Origin: Lineus longissimus
Taxonomy: Eukaryota > Nemertea > Pilidiophora > Heteronemertea > Lineidae
Direction of reading: 5' to 3'
Length of the DNA stretch: 64,000 nucleotides
Assembly: GCF_910592395.1 (NCBI RefSeq)
Contig: NC_088318.1
Span: 7,502,349-7,566,348, forward strand
Numbering within the stretch: position 1 is the stretch's first letter; each line of letters opens with the position of its first letter. The translations under genes and the position numbers were made by a program. The notes beneath the pieces are model-generated. The model was not told where the DNA came from. It saw only the letters and a list, made by a program, of their open reading frames with translations, and did not search any database. This document shows, piece after piece, positions 8,226 to 19,242 of this stretch.

Positions 8226-8266
8226 AACTTATCACGCCGTGATAAGTTTTTATCCCACTGGGATAA
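8226..8266. repeat. Two adjacent perfect hairpins containing GATAAG
   Basis: Two palindromes follow each other: an 11-bp stem with a 1-nt centre (aacttatcacg/cgtgataagtt, 8226-8248) and an 8-bp stem with a 1-nt centre (ttatccca/tgggataa, 8250-8266). Together they carry four GATAA cores in alternating orientation. Confidence 0.7.
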
Positions 8267-8559
8267 GTCTTTTTGATTCATTTTTTGTTCAATGACAGAT
8301 GAAATTATGATGTCCCTAAAAACAACCAACTTAGTAAGTAACAGGGAACCTTGTCGTTTTATCCATGTTACGTTTTTGGTAAGTTTTGGCAAAAAACCAA
8401 AGACCCCCCTGTGTTTACAGAAATTATCCATGTTGGGTTTTTGGTAGTGTTTGTGGTGTAAAACTTAGGATTCTTGCCAAATTTACATGAATAATGATGA
8501 AGGGTGAAGTTTTTTGCCCACGTTTCCAGGATTAGTTGTAGATAGTCGTACATGAGGTT

Positions 8560-10434
8560 CCCTATTACTATCAACGCTGTAAGTTCAGTGTCTCGCGCAG
8601 TTTCATCGCGTATTTTGCTCAGTTGATCCTGTTTGATCGGAGAGAAATTAATGAGGTTGTCTGTTACAAGTTCGGTTTCAGGATTATCAGCAAGTGGAGC
8701 CCTCGACAGCGTATCTGCCAGAGGAATCGCGGTCCCAGCCTTCTGCGTAAGGTCAAAATCATACTTTCGGCTACGTAGGAGGAGTCTCTGCAGGCGTCGT
8801 GGTGCCTTGTACAACGGTTTTGACATGATCGGTACCAAAGGCTTGTGGTCGGTGATAACGTGAACTTTACGACCATAGGTGTAATGATGGAATTTTTCGA
8901 GACCAAAACAAATTGCGCACATTTCCTTCTCTATCTGAGCCCAGTTCTTTTCACTATCCGTCAGTGATCGGCTTGCATATGCGATAGGTCTTTCATTTTG
9001 GAGTAGGGCTGAGCCTAGCCCATACTCACACGCATCATTCTCAAGTGTCAGTTCCTTTTTAGGATCATAGACAGCAAGCACGGGTGCTTCACAGACCATT
9101 TTCTTTATGGCAGTGAAAGCAGCGTCCTGAGAAGAGGACCACACAAAGGGTGTGTCCTTCTTCGTGAGGTTGTGTAGCGGCGTTACTACAGAGGTTAGAT
9201 TCGCCAGAAATTTCGACAGGAAGTTAACTATGCCCAGAAAACGTCGGAGTTCCTCCAGATTTGTTGGAGGGGGCATGTCAGTAATAGCACGGACTTTCTC
9301 AGGGTCCACTTGCAATCCTGTCCTACCGACTTTGTGTCCCATGAAAGTAATCTCGGGCATGCGCAGTTCCAGTTTTGACAAGTTAAGCTTGATCCCCTTT
9401 TCACGACAACGCGATAGAAAGTTCCTCAAGTTCTTGTCATGGGTTGCAACATCCGGACCATGGACAACGATGTCGTCGGCAATACACTCAACACCATCGA
9501 GACCATCGATGGCCTCCAGAAGCTTTTTCTGGAACAGTTCGCTTGATACATTCAAGCCGAAAGGTAGACGGCGCCACCTATATCTGCCAAAGGGAGTTTG
9601 GAATGTCGTCAGCATCCTAGATTCATCATCAAGTTCCACGTGCCAGTACGCGCTTTTCACATCCAACTTAGTGAAGACACGGGAATTTTCCATGTTATGG
9701 AGAGTGTCATCCAAAACAGGCAGTTGATAATGCTCACATTTAAGAGCACGATTTAGCGCAAGCGGAGAGAGACATATGCGTATGTCACCAGACTTTTTCT
9801 CCGCGATAACCATCTGGTTAACCCATGGGGTCGGTTCCTCAACCGTAGCTAAAACCCCAATATCAGCTAGCTTAGTCAGTTCAGTTTTCAGTCTGTCACG
9901 AAGTGATATAGGTGTGCGGTGAGCAGGAGAGATAACAGGATGAACAGAGTCATCGACCTTGAGAGATACTTTGCATGGGAGTTTCCCAAGGCCACCATCG
10001 AACACATCAGCAAATTCCTCAGTTGGTTCAGATGCCATGATATTGGCCACACGGTCCATTTGAGAGTCATTAATGTGAACGAGTTTCATAGCTTGAGCTG
10101 CTTTGAAGCCTAACAGTGGTGTCAGATCCTCTCGGACAATTATGAATTCAACATTGTAACGCCTTGAATTTTTCGGATTGACAACAACGACACGAGCGAC
10201 ACCTAGCGGTACGAATGGAGAGTTATCCCAAAGCTTGAGCTTTCGGGTGGTAGGCCTTATTTCAAAGTGAGTAGCGTATCTCATTGGCAAGATATTGACA
10301 CAAGCTCCAGTGTCAACTTGAAAAACAACCTTTTGTTTCTCAACAAGCAGCCTACACTTGACCTGATTGGCCTTGTCACTGATCGAGTTGATCGACGAGA
10401 TATGACTGATCCAGTGTGTAACGTTCGGTGTTCC
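8560..10434 (-). pseudogene. Ty3/gypsy element B: protease-RT-RNase H, 3' truncated
   Basis: Minus-strand pol of a Ty3/gypsy retrotransposon. An aspartic protease motif, VDTGACVNIL, lies near 10300-10335, upstream of the ATG-like start of the long frame at 10290. The RT domain follows with FTKLDVKSAYWHVEL, LPFGLNVSSELFQ and the catalytic box ADDIVVHG. RNase H follows with ASRSLTDSEKNW, EKEMCAI and VITDHKPL. The frame then runs into unrelated sequence after RDETARDTELTAL near 8570, so the integrase and the left LTR are missing. The matching gag lies beyond the element A insertion, at 17460-18360. Confidence 0.88.
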
Positions 10435-10608
10435 GTCTACCAGTTTACCATTAGTGTAATATATGTACCTGTTTTATATGCACCCGACTAGGAACCATTA
10501 GTTATGTGAGCACTGATAGCACGCACACCAATAAATACTGAATCCGATATAAATCTATCTTTTCTATCATACCATGATATCATCATCATCATACGAGGAT
10601 CTCACAAT
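10435..10608 (+). repeat. Left LTR of gypsy element A
   Basis: 174 bp matching the right LTR parts at 16249-16268 and 17306-17459. It ends in ATCTCACA directly before the primer-binding site. A TATA-like box (gatataaatc) is at about 10545. The exact 5' boundary is unclear. The right copy may begin as far upstream as TGTAAATATT at 16167, in which case this left copy has lost about 80 bp. Confidence 0.75.
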
Positions 10609-10729
10609 GGCGACGAGGATGTTCTTTTTCCAAATCTGAACCAAGTTTTGGAAAAGTTAACTCGATATGTGCAAAAACGAAATTTGAAATCAGGTAACTT
10701 CCCAATCTACGAAAATCAAAACAATCAAC

Positions 10730-11506
10730 ATGGCGGCCAATCTCCCAAACTTTCCCGAGTTCGATCTGATTCAGAGAGAAACAGCTCCCATACGCTTCAC
10801 CAAATACATTAGACGCCTCAACAATCTGTTCGATGCGATGGAAATCACTGCCCCAGCCCGTCAAAAGGCTATGCTTCTACACTATGTTGGTGAACAAGCG
10901 AGCGACGTGTTCGAAACATTGACTATTCCCGCAGTAAACGTTGACAATGATACACTCGCCAATGCATATCTCTGTGCAGTGCATGCATTCAGTAACCACA
11001 TCAAACCACAGAAGTCAATAGACCATCTTGTCTTTTCTTTTAGAAAAGAGAAACAGTTGACTAGTGAAAATGTGGGCGAATTTCATACCAGACTGGTCAT
11101 TCTAGCGAAACGATGTGAATTTACAGACGCACCTCTTGAAATAAAATGGCAGATAGTCCAAGTGACACATAACAATCGTTTACGTCGAAAGGCAATAGAA
11201 CAGACACTAATGCTTGATAACATTCTTAAAACCGCTCGTTCAATGGAAATGGCTGATGAACATACCGTCAATTTCGAAAAACACCGCAGTGCGCAGCAGG
11301 CTAATGCTGTGCATCGTAAACCAAAATCTAAACCATTTCAGAACAATCGCAGTCATAACGATCACAATCAGAATGATCGCAAGAACAACATTTGTGGTAT
11401 GTGTGGTGGACCTTATCCACACAAATCCGAGTGTCCGGCGAAAGGGAAAGAGTGTAATGTTTGTGGTAGGCTGAATCATTATGGCAAAATGTGCCGATCC
11501 GGTTGA
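10730..11506 (+). CDS. gag: Gypsy element A gag
   Basis: A 258-residue gag starting MAANLPNFPEF, with a capsid-like middle part (EFHTRLVILAKRCEF) and two C-terminal zinc knuckles, CGMCGGPYPHKSEC and CNVCGRLNHYGKMC. It ends by overlapping the protease frame by about 40 bp in the -1 frame, the usual arrangement for translational frameshifting in gypsy elements. No classical slippery heptamer is obvious in the overlap. Gag forms the virus-like particle in the cytoplasm. Confidence 0.88.
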   Translation: MAANLPNFPEFDLIQRETAPIRFTKYIRRLNNLFDAMEITAPARQKAMLLHYVGEQASDVFETLTIPAVNVDNDTLANAYLCAVHAFSNHIKPQKSIDHLVFSFRKEKQLTSENVGEFHTRLVILAKRCEFTDAPLEIKWQIVQVTHNNRLRRKAIEQTLMLDNILKTARSMEMADEHTVNFEKHRSAQQANAVHRKPKSKPFQNNRSHNDHNQNDRKNNICGMCGGPYPHKSECPAKGKECNVCGRLNHYGKMCRSG

Positions 11507-11915
11507 ATTCGAACCATAGTGCGAAACCGTTTAGGAAATCAAACGACAACGCTAAGAAACATCAACAATCACGACGTTATCAGAAAGCGCAAGCTTTAGA
11601 TCAGGAGGAATACGAGGATTCATCTCTCAGCTTAACACATCGTTTGAGTGAAGATGAATATACGTTCCACTTACATTCACCGACCCATACCTCGGTCAGT
11701 GAAAAAACGATCTTCAACGTCACCATATCGGGAACAAATCTCCGTGTAATGGCAGACTCAGGTGCCACGGTAAATATTCTAAACCAGAATGACTATCTTA
11801 GCATTAAATCAAGGCCAACACTTATCCAATCAAGAACTAGAATTTTTCCCTACATGTCACATAACCCGTTGAGACTGTGTGGGAAATTTGAAGCTAAACT
11901 CTGCTATAATCAAAC
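11465..11915 (+). CDS. Gypsy element A protease (5' part of pol, interrupted)
   Basis: The frame is -1 relative to gag and contains the retropepsin active site as ADSGATVNIL near 11752-11785. It continues to the target site of the 1.07-kb insertion at 11916, where the reading frame ends artificially within 10 codons. Beyond the insertion the same frame resumes at 12985 with pol, so protease and RT were one polyprotein before the insertion. Confidence 0.82.
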
Positions 11916-12991
11916 CACAGGCCCTTAAGTACATGTATTATAGGTGGAAGGCGTAAAATAGGGGTATAAGCCCAGGAACTAGGCTAGCATAGAGAAAAAT
12001 TAAAGGTATGAAAGCGCGGCAAAGTTTTGAAGCGGTAGACACCTCCATTTCGCGCACAAAATACGGCCCGGAAGAGCCGAGGAAAACACAATTTTTTGCT
12101 TACTACGCCATCTACACACCTTCAATCATCACCAGAATGCATGTTTATAATCCTACTTTGAATATCAAAGGCCCACGCGGCATCGTTTGTTTGCGAATTT
12201 TCCGGTCTGATGATCGCTAACGGCCCTCCGCCATCCCCTCTCCGTAGCAACGTAATAGCAACGGAAATCACTGTTTTGAAGTAGAGGAAACACTGCGCTC
12301 TGATTGGCTAAAAGTTGGGTGCATAATTCCAGATAAATCCTTCAGCGTGGCGTTTTTGTGAAGAAATAAATACAAAACGTACCTTTTTGCACGACACGAA
12401 CTGATATATATCCGTCTGATTGTCGATCATTCGTCATAAAAGTTATTTACACCTCGAAATGACAGAAATACAGACGTGTAATACGTTCCTAGAAATGTAA
12501 ACAAACAAACCTCGTTCTTATGGGCTTCTCTATAATGTAAAATACATGGTGGCTGTCGCTTCGTCGAAATGGGGTGCGAGGTTGTCATCGATGGCAGATA
12601 AGCCAATCAGCGCGCGTTATTCCATTCACAGCGGGGCGACCTTGTTTATTGGGGATGGCGAGGGGATGGCGGACGGCCGTTAGTGATCATCAGACCGGAA
12701 AATTCGCAAACAAACGATGCCGCGTGGGCCTTTGATATTCAAAGTAGGATTATAAATATGCATTCTGGTGATGATTGAAGGTGTGTAGATGGCGTAGTAA
12801 GCAAAAAATTGTGTTTTCCTCGGCTCTTCCGGGCCGTATTTTGTGCGCGAAGTGGAGGTGTCTACCGCTTCAAAACTTCGCCGCGCTTTCATACCTTTAA
12901 TTTTTCTCTATGCTAACCTAGTTCCTGGGCTTATACCCCTATTTTATGCCTTCTACCCCTAATACATGTACTCAAGGGCCTGTGATCAAAC
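11908..12991. mobile_element. 1,069-bp long-TIR non-autonomous DNA transposon
   Basis: The insertion spans 11916-12984, flanked by ATCAAAC (11909-11915 and 12985-12991); an eighth base differs (A versus G). The inverted repeats begin CACAGGCCCTT and run for about 330 bp each (11916-12243 and 12650-12984), leaving a 400-bp centre without genes. The 7- to 8-bp duplication and CA-starting TIR point to a P-like or hAT-like family. Excising it and one target copy restores the gypsy pol frame. Confidence 0.85.
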
Positions 12992-15095
12992 TGTATGTAA
13001 AGACACTGTCTATGTCGTTGAAGGGCCAAACAGTTCATTGATTAGGTGGAAAACTTCCAAAAAGCTCCAGTTAATCAAGGTAGCAAACGCTATCACCAAT
13101 CAACCCGAGATGCCAGATTTCTTGAAAGACTTTCCAAATGTTACCAGTGGAATGGGTGTTTACAAGGGTGACCCAGTCAAGGTTCATGTAGATCCTAGTG
13201 TCGTTCCTGTAGCACAACCACACCGTCGTATCCCATTCCATGTTAGAAAGAAGGTCGAAGAAAAACTCAAAGATCTCGAGGATTCTGATATCATCGAACC
13301 ATCAGAACGCCCAACTCCGTGGATTTCACCCATTGTCGTGGTCCCAAACCCCAAAAAGCCAGATGAAATCAGACTTTGTGTTGACATGCGGTCCGTGAAT
13401 AAGGCAATTATTCGCGAGCGCCATGTAATTCCAACTATCGACGACATAGCAGCAGATCTCAATGGATGTAAAGTATTTAGTAAACTAGATCTTACGCAAG
13501 GGTATCACCAAATCCTGCTTCATCCTGACTCGTGTAACCTGACCACATTTTCTACTCATGTAGGATTGTGGAGATATAAACGTTTGAACTTTGGGATGTC
13601 ATGTTCGGCTGAGGTTTTTCAGAAAATCGTCAGCGATGTCATCAAAGGAATCCCAGGAGTTCGAAATATCAGTGACGACATATACGTAGGTGGTAAAGAT
13701 ACTGAGGAGCATGATGCGCGCCTTAGATTAGTCTTCATACGTTTGTCAGAATGCAATCTCACCATAAACTATCCGAAGTGTGAATTTGGTGTTCCCACCA
13801 TGTTATTTTTCGGACACCAGTTTAGTGAAAACAGAATTTCTCCAGATCCCAAAAAAGTAGCAGATCTCAAAGCCATATCACCACCAACGAATGCTTCCGA
13901 AGTCCGTAGTGTACTCAGTTCGGCATCTTTCTGCAGTAGGTTCATCAAGAACTTTGCTTTGATCACCAGACCGTTACGCCGTCTCACGTGCAAGGATGTA
14001 CCTTGGACATGGGGAGAAAGTGAACAATCTGCGCTTGACAAATTACGCTCAGCTCTATCTGAGAAAACTACTTTGAGTTACTTCGATCCAGACAAACCAA
14101 CCATAGTGTTTGTAGAAGGTAGTCCCGTGGGGGTAGGTGCAGTTCTAACCCAGAAGGATCCAGTGACGAAAGAAATCAATCCGTTACATTATGGTAGTCA
14201 TCCACTATCAGACACTGAATCACGCTATCCACAAATTGACAGGGAAGCTTTGTCAATTTATTGGTCAATCAAGCGATTTCACGCATACTTGTACGGAAAG
14301 GAATTCAAGGTCATCACTGACCATCAGCCACTAGTATCGATTTTCAACAATCCGGTCTCAAAGCCATCTGTAAGAATCGAGAGATGGTTAATGGACTTAC
14401 AACATTATCGTTTCACGGTAGAGTATCAACCCGGAACAAACAATCCAGCAGACGATGCATCGCGTCATCCCATAGCTGCTTCGAATGTGAAAGATATTGA
14501 TGAAGGTCATAGCGCTGAGAATTATGTAGCATACATCGTGAAAAACGCCATTCCCAAAGCCATGACATTACCAGAAATTGAAATCGCAACCGCACAAGAC
14601 CCATTGCTTCAAGCGACGATGGCAGCAATGAAGTCCGGAAATTGGCACCAACCACCGCCAGGTGTGTCAATTTCAGAACTATCTAGATTAGCAAACATCA
14701 AAACCGCGCTAACATGTACTGACACACTAGTTTTAAAATCGAACCGCAAATTAGTGCCATCCATTCTTCAATCGAGAACTGTCGATATCGCGCATGCAGG
14801 ACATCTTGGAATTGCTAAAACCAAAGGGCTTCTAAGAGAAAAAGTGTGGTTTCCCTTAATGGACAGACTAGTGGAACTGAAAGTTAAATCATGCTTACCG
14901 TGCCAGATCGCTACACCCAAAACAACGCGTGAACCATTAGAAATGTCACCATTACCAAATGGACCATGGCAAAAGGCAAGTGTAGATTTTGCCTATGCTG
15001 AGGGTGAAAATGTGCTTCTAATGATCGATGATTACTCTAGATTCCCGTTTATAGAACCAATCCGCTCAGTCTCAGCTCAATGTGTGATCCCAAGC
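12985..15095 (+). pseudogene. pol: Gypsy element A RT-RNase H-integrase (first part)
   Basis: After the insertion, pol continues with RT (FSKLDLTQGYHQILL, MSCSAEVFQKIV, catalytic ISDDIYVGG), RNase H (HYGSHPLSDTESRYPQIDREAL, VITDHQPLV) and the start of integrase. The integrase start has the zinc-binding HAGHLGIAKTKG...CLPCQ and the first catalytic D in KASVDFAY. Near 15085-15095, in a short C-run, the frame shifts and the rest of the integrase is read in the next frame. The damage is a probable single-base loss. RT and RNase H motifs are complete. Confidence 0.88.
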
Positions 15096-16075
15096 TCGAT
15101 AGAATCTTCTCTACTTTTGGCACGCCAGAAACTGTCAAATCGGACAATGGTCCCCCATTCGATGGGCATGATTTTGCAAACTTCGCGGAGACGCTTGGAT
15201 TTGAACATCGCAAGGTCACACCGTTTTGGCCCCGTGCAAATGGAGGAGTCGAGAGACTTGTTGAGACATTCAAGAAACATGTCAAAGTGTCAAAAGCTCA
15301 AGGTACCAACTGGAAAAAGGATCTGCAATCATTCCTTAGAGACATTAGAACATCACCGCATGACACAACCGGTGTCGCACCAGCAACTTTGTTTCTAAAG
15401 AGAGCAGTCCGAAACAAACTGCCTCAAACACCAGAGTATGATCCGATTGCTAAAATCGTGCGCAAACGTGACTCTCGAAAGAAGCAGAAAATGAAAGTGC
15501 ACGCTGATGATAAACAATATGTGAAACCCAGTGATCTCAAAGTTGGAGACCCCGTTTTGGTCAAACGTCCGTTTAATTTGATCAAAGGGAATACTCCATA
15601 TGAACTCGAACTACTGACAATCCTAACTAAGAAAGGCAGCATGATCACTGCCAAAGGGGGAGGAAAGTGTGTAACTAGAAACTCTTCCTTCTTTAAGAAT
15701 CTCTTGCTCAGGTCAGACCTATCAGAATCAGATGCAGAAAAGTCCAGCATCACAGCTGAGGGTAACTCTGTACCATTGGTGCCCATTGCACCTAGGGATG
15801 AATTAGAATTGGAAAATTCTGATAAGTCTGAATCTGATACTCATGTACAATCTAGTCCTAGACCAAACAGTGATTTAAACTCATCACAGAATTCTAAACC
15901 CCAAAGGGTCAATTCTAGATCTGATATGAATATTCATATTCCACAGGGCTCTGAACCTAAGATCAACACTCCGGTAAGACCTAGCATAGACAATCCGCCA
16001 ATGCACAAGGTTGAAACTCAACCAGCAGTCCGCCGGTCAACCAGAGAACGAAAACCTAGAAAACTCAATTTGTAA
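15086..16075 (+). pseudogene. Gypsy element A integrase C-terminal part
   Basis: Continuation of the integrase in the shifted frame. It carries the second catalytic D (VKSDNGPPFDG) and the E (NGGVERLVETFKKH), then a GPY-like region (DLKVGDPVLVKRPF). A long serine/asparagine-rich tail ends in RRSTRERKPRKLNL. The basic RxTRxRKxRKxL ending is common in mag-clade integrases. It stops at 16075, about 90 bp before the probable start of the right LTR. Confidence 0.85.
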
Positions 16076-16166
16076 TCTGTGAATGTGATTTAAAGATATT
16101 TAGCTGATCTTTCAAATATGTGATTAGGACTCAAAGACATTCAGCTAATTTTATTGGATGATATTA

Positions 16167-16268
16167 TGTAAATATTATGTGCCAGATACCCAACAACTCA
16201 TTTTATCATCGTCTATTTTATCGTTCAATTAAGTTCGACATTAATTTAGTCTACCAGTTTACCATTAG
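16167..16268 (+). repeat. First part of right LTR of gypsy element A
   Basis: 16249-16268 is identical to the start of the left LTR copy (10435-10454). The true LTR start may be TGTAAATATTATGTG at 16167, by analogy with the TG...CA rule. The LTR is cut here by the Helitron-like insertion and resumes at 17306. Confidence 0.6.
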
Positions 16269-17305
16269 TCTAGATACCTATATAAAGGAGAGTTGTCATA
16301 GTTTGTCCGGCCTACTCTCTGTTGTCTCGAACTCTACAGCATATACTTTGCCTCTGGAACATCGCTATTATGAATGGGAAGTTTGTTTTCTATATTCCGT
16401 TGCAATGAAATCACCAGAAAGTTGCCTTTGGCAAGGGAATTCCCTTCCTGGCTTGCAAATCTATTTATAGTTCAAGGGATTCCAACACATCGTACGCTGC
16501 CATCTGGTGGCGCCAGTTGGTACCTGTACTCTCCCTGTTTGAGGTTCAACCAGAATAGTCCAATAGAACTGATGCTTGCTGTGTTCCCAAACTTCGCCAC
16601 CAACTACACCAGTCGTAATTGGTTGTCCGAGACAGCGATTTTAGCCCCACGAAATGATGCCGTCAGACACCTCAACAACACGCTCCTTCAACGTCTTCCT
16701 ACACGAGAAGCTGTACACATCCATAGACACTGTACCCGACATCGATCAAACCGTTCACTATCCAGTCGAATTCCTCAATTCACTCCAACCAAGTGGCATG
16801 CCCCCACATGACCTCATATTGAAAGTTGGCTGCCAAATAATGCTCCGCCGCAACCTCGATGCCCCAAGATTGTGCAACGTGACACGCCTCATCGTTTCAC
16901 GGCTTCTAAGCAACATCATTGAAGCTACCATTGCCATCGGCGAATATGCAGGATCAACAGTCTTAATCCCCCGGATACCGTTCATTCCAAGTGACTGTCC
17001 ATTTCAGTTCAGGCGACTCAAATTTCCCGTGACACTCTCCTTCGCTATGACAGTGAGTTAAGCCCAAGGACAGACACTAAAAGTCGTTGGACTATCGTTA
17101 TCCACACCATGCTTCTCCCATGGACAGCTTTATGTAGCATGCTCCAGAGTTGGCCAATCGTCTGCCCTATACTATCACGCAAACGGAACAAAGACAATGA
17201 ACATGGTTTATCCTGAGGTACTTCAATAGCAAGAAACGCTACATCGACACCACACAGGTAAACTGCTGGCACGCCCAAACCTGTCACCGACGGGTACCAT
17301 GCTAG
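16269..17305 (+). mobile_element. Helitron-like fragment with PIF1-type helicase, inserted in an LTR
   Basis: A 1,037-bp insertion beginning TC and ending CTAG, the usual Helitron termini, without an evident long target duplication. A TAG is present on both sides. The uninterrupted LTR copy at 10435-10608 gives the empty site. The content is the C-terminal part of a PIF1-type helicase near the 3' end, as in Helitrons. The flanking base is G where A is expected, and I see no strong 3' hairpin, so the class is probable rather than certain. Confidence 0.65.
16540..17230 (+). pseudogene. PIF1/Helitron helicase C-terminal fragment
   Basis: In two frames one reads NWLSETAILAPRNDAVRHLN (to about 16690) and then VEFLNSLQPSGMPPHDLILK, VTRLIVSRLLSNIIEATI and IPRIPFIPSDCPFQFRRL. 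After a TAA at 17059-17061 comes AQGQTLKVVGLSLSTPCFSHG and LYVACSRVGQS. These are the conserved C-terminal motifs of PIF1-like helicases. The stop replaces the lysine that normally precedes AQGQT. N-terminal helicase motifs and the Rep domain are absent. Clearly non-functional. Confidence 0.85.
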
Positions 17306-17459
17306 TGTAATATATGTACCTGTTTTATATGCACCCGACCAGGAACCGGAAGTTATGTGAGCACCGATAGCACGCACACCAATAAATACTGAATCCGATA
17401 TAAATCTATCTTTTCTATCATACCATGATATCATCATCATCATACGAGGATCTCACACA
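17306..17459 (+). repeat. Remainder of right LTR of gypsy element A
   Basis: TGTAATATATG...ATCTCACA, matching 10455-10608 with about five substitutions. It ends at the border with gag of element B. Confidence 0.8.
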
Positions 17460-18360
17460 GTGAGGTTCAGCAGAGTCAGAATCGCAACTAGAGTCACTTT
17501 CAGAGTAATCTACAGCATGCACTTTCCTTGAGGTGTGCCTACCAGTACCAGTACACTTGGCCTCAAAGTGGTTTTTACCGCCACACTTATTACAAGTTTT
17601 GCCCCACGCGGGACATTCAGTTTCTGAGTGCAGAACTTACAGTGACGAACAGCCGTCCCTCCATGCTGTTCCGATCGTGAACGAGAACCAGAGTAAGAAC
17701 CAGAACTTCCTTTCTTAGAGTAAGAGCCATGTCGAGACGAGTACGATTTCTTAGACGATGTGTACACTTTATTAACAGATTCATTTCGGAATTCCTTTCC
17801 ATGAATATTAGCAGACTCCGCAGCTTTCCCAATATCAATCGCACGAGCTAGAGTCAGATTGCATTCCTTGAGAAGAGTTTTCTGAGTTTCCAAGTCTCAT
17901 ATGCCGAGCACGATCCGGTCTCTCAAAATCGATTCTACACTATTTTCGTGGTACTTGCAGGTCTTTATCAGTGCACGAATTGCAGATAGGAAAGTCTCGA
18001 AGGTTTCGTCAGGGAGCTGGTCCCTCTTGTTAAAGGCAAAACGTTCATACGTTTCATTGGTTTCCCCAACAGCGAAAGTCTGAAACTTCTCCAGGATTTC
18101 ACTCAGCCTCCATACGGATCTCATCCGCAGTTTCGAATGTGAACCCGTTGTATATCTTCAAGAGGTCATCCCCCAAAGTATGAAGAAGCAATGCAACCTT
18201 GTACTCCTCATTTTGCTCACCCAGGCGGGTAATAATCGAGGTAATGCACTAGTGGGCGGATCAGCTACAGCATCCAGTGAGCACTTGCAGAAATGTCTTT
18301 TTTATGGGCAAACTGCACGAAGTTCAGAGGTCACTCACGGTTTAATAGAATGTCCAGTAA
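17460..18360 (-). pseudogene. gag: Gypsy element B gag, with stop and frameshifts
   Basis: Minus-strand gag fragments in three frames. LGDDLLKIYNGFTFETADEI (about 18115-18175) is followed by a stop or shift near 18100. Next is ILEKFQTFAVGETNETYERF to RDRIVLGI, a TGA at about 17897, and then TQKTLLKECNLTLARAIDIG. Near 17545-17590 there is a zinc knuckle, CNKCGGKNHFEAKC, ahead of an acidic tail that runs into element A. This gag belongs with the pol at 8560-10434. At least two frameshifts and one nonsense change make it a pseudogene. Confidence 0.8.
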
Positions 18361-18378
18361 CTTTGACCGCTGCCACCA

Positions 18379-18623
18379 TGTTGAGTGGAGTGTCCACGCC
18401 CTTAGTGAGGCTAAGAATGATGAAATAGAACACGGAGGTATAGCACAGGTTTAATACACTGAAGAAGCCATCTTAGAAGGGGGGAGCATATGCTCATACA
18501 TGCATACTAATGATGCAGACAAGACGATGCTGCCATCTGTACTAATAGAAACTAACTAGCATTAACTCACAGAACTCAAGTGATTTAGGATCACGGAACA
18601 TGGATGGGCATATCATCTCAACA
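18379..18623 (-). repeat. 5' LTR of gypsy element B with primer-binding site
   Basis: A 245-bp LTR, in element sense beginning TGTTGAGATGATATG and ending GTCCACTCAACA; the TGTTGAG/CTCAACA ends are inverted repeats. Directly inside, in minus sense, is TGGTGGCAGCGGTC, a plausible primer-binding site. The matching 3' LTR is not in the window because the element is truncated near 8570. Confidence 0.75.
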
Positions 18624-19242
18624 AGGTACAATCTCGGTCAGAAGTTATTAACCACCTGATATTTGTAAATTACTCCGTTATTCCCCAATGTTTTTTCACC
18701 AATTTCTGATGCATGGTAGTTAGGTCATTTGTCCATCATTTTGCAAAATGATTTTTCTGATCAATGGGCGGACTTCGGTTTTGTCGTTGTTCAAAGATTA
18801 CCGGTCCAATTGAGATTTTCTTAAACTCTGCAATTCCTGAAAATTTTCACCTGTAACATCTTCTTGTTACTGCAAAGATGGATATTACCATCAAACATTT
18901 TCAAAATATTTGATTTTTTAACGTGAAAATGGCAACTTTGTTGGGATTTTGGCACTCTGTTTCTGTGTTCAGTGAACAGCACTCCGAGATGACCCCCTTT
19001 CTATAGTTTGGTTTAGTGGTTTTCCTAGACTTCATCAGTTTCATAATTGACATCCTGATTGAATGGTTGAAACTGACCTGCATTCATCCTTTAGGAAGAA
19101 CATGGCATGGGGTTGTAAGATCGCCTATTATATTAGGCCTTGGCCATTGAAAATACTCTCAGTATCTCCTGAATAGCCAGGATGAACCTGGAAAGCACCC
19201 AAGTTTTGATCTGTTCAGTCTGCTGTCAACACATGTTTTGAT

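Larger units (their letters stand above)
10435..17459 (+). mobile_element. Ty3/gypsy element A (nested in element B)
   Basis: Plus-strand LTR retrotransposon. Its left LTR is 10435-10608, followed by the primer-binding site TGGCGACGAGGATG at 10609, typical of mag/SURL-like elements. Then come gag (10730-11506), protease (from about 11470) and pol to 16075. The right LTR is split into 16167/16249-16268 and 17306-17459. The LTR copies match closely, with about five differences over 154 bp. The interior holds two younger insertions, at 11916-12984 and 16269-17305. Element A lies between the gag and pol of minus-strand element B. Confidence 0.8.

Noticed and set aside
8102-8431. 109-codon open frame left of gypsy B
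   Set aside because: It overlaps the tRNA-like sequence and the hairpins, with no protein-like features.
10435-10454. 20-bp match with 16249-16268 as chance similarity
   Set aside because: Exact over 20 bp and continuous with the LTR match at 17306-17459, so it is part of the LTR.
12008-12892. Two near-identical 70-aa open frames on opposite strands
   Set aside because: They lie in the two long TIRs of the 1.07-kb element and mirror each other because the TIRs do; no protein family signature.
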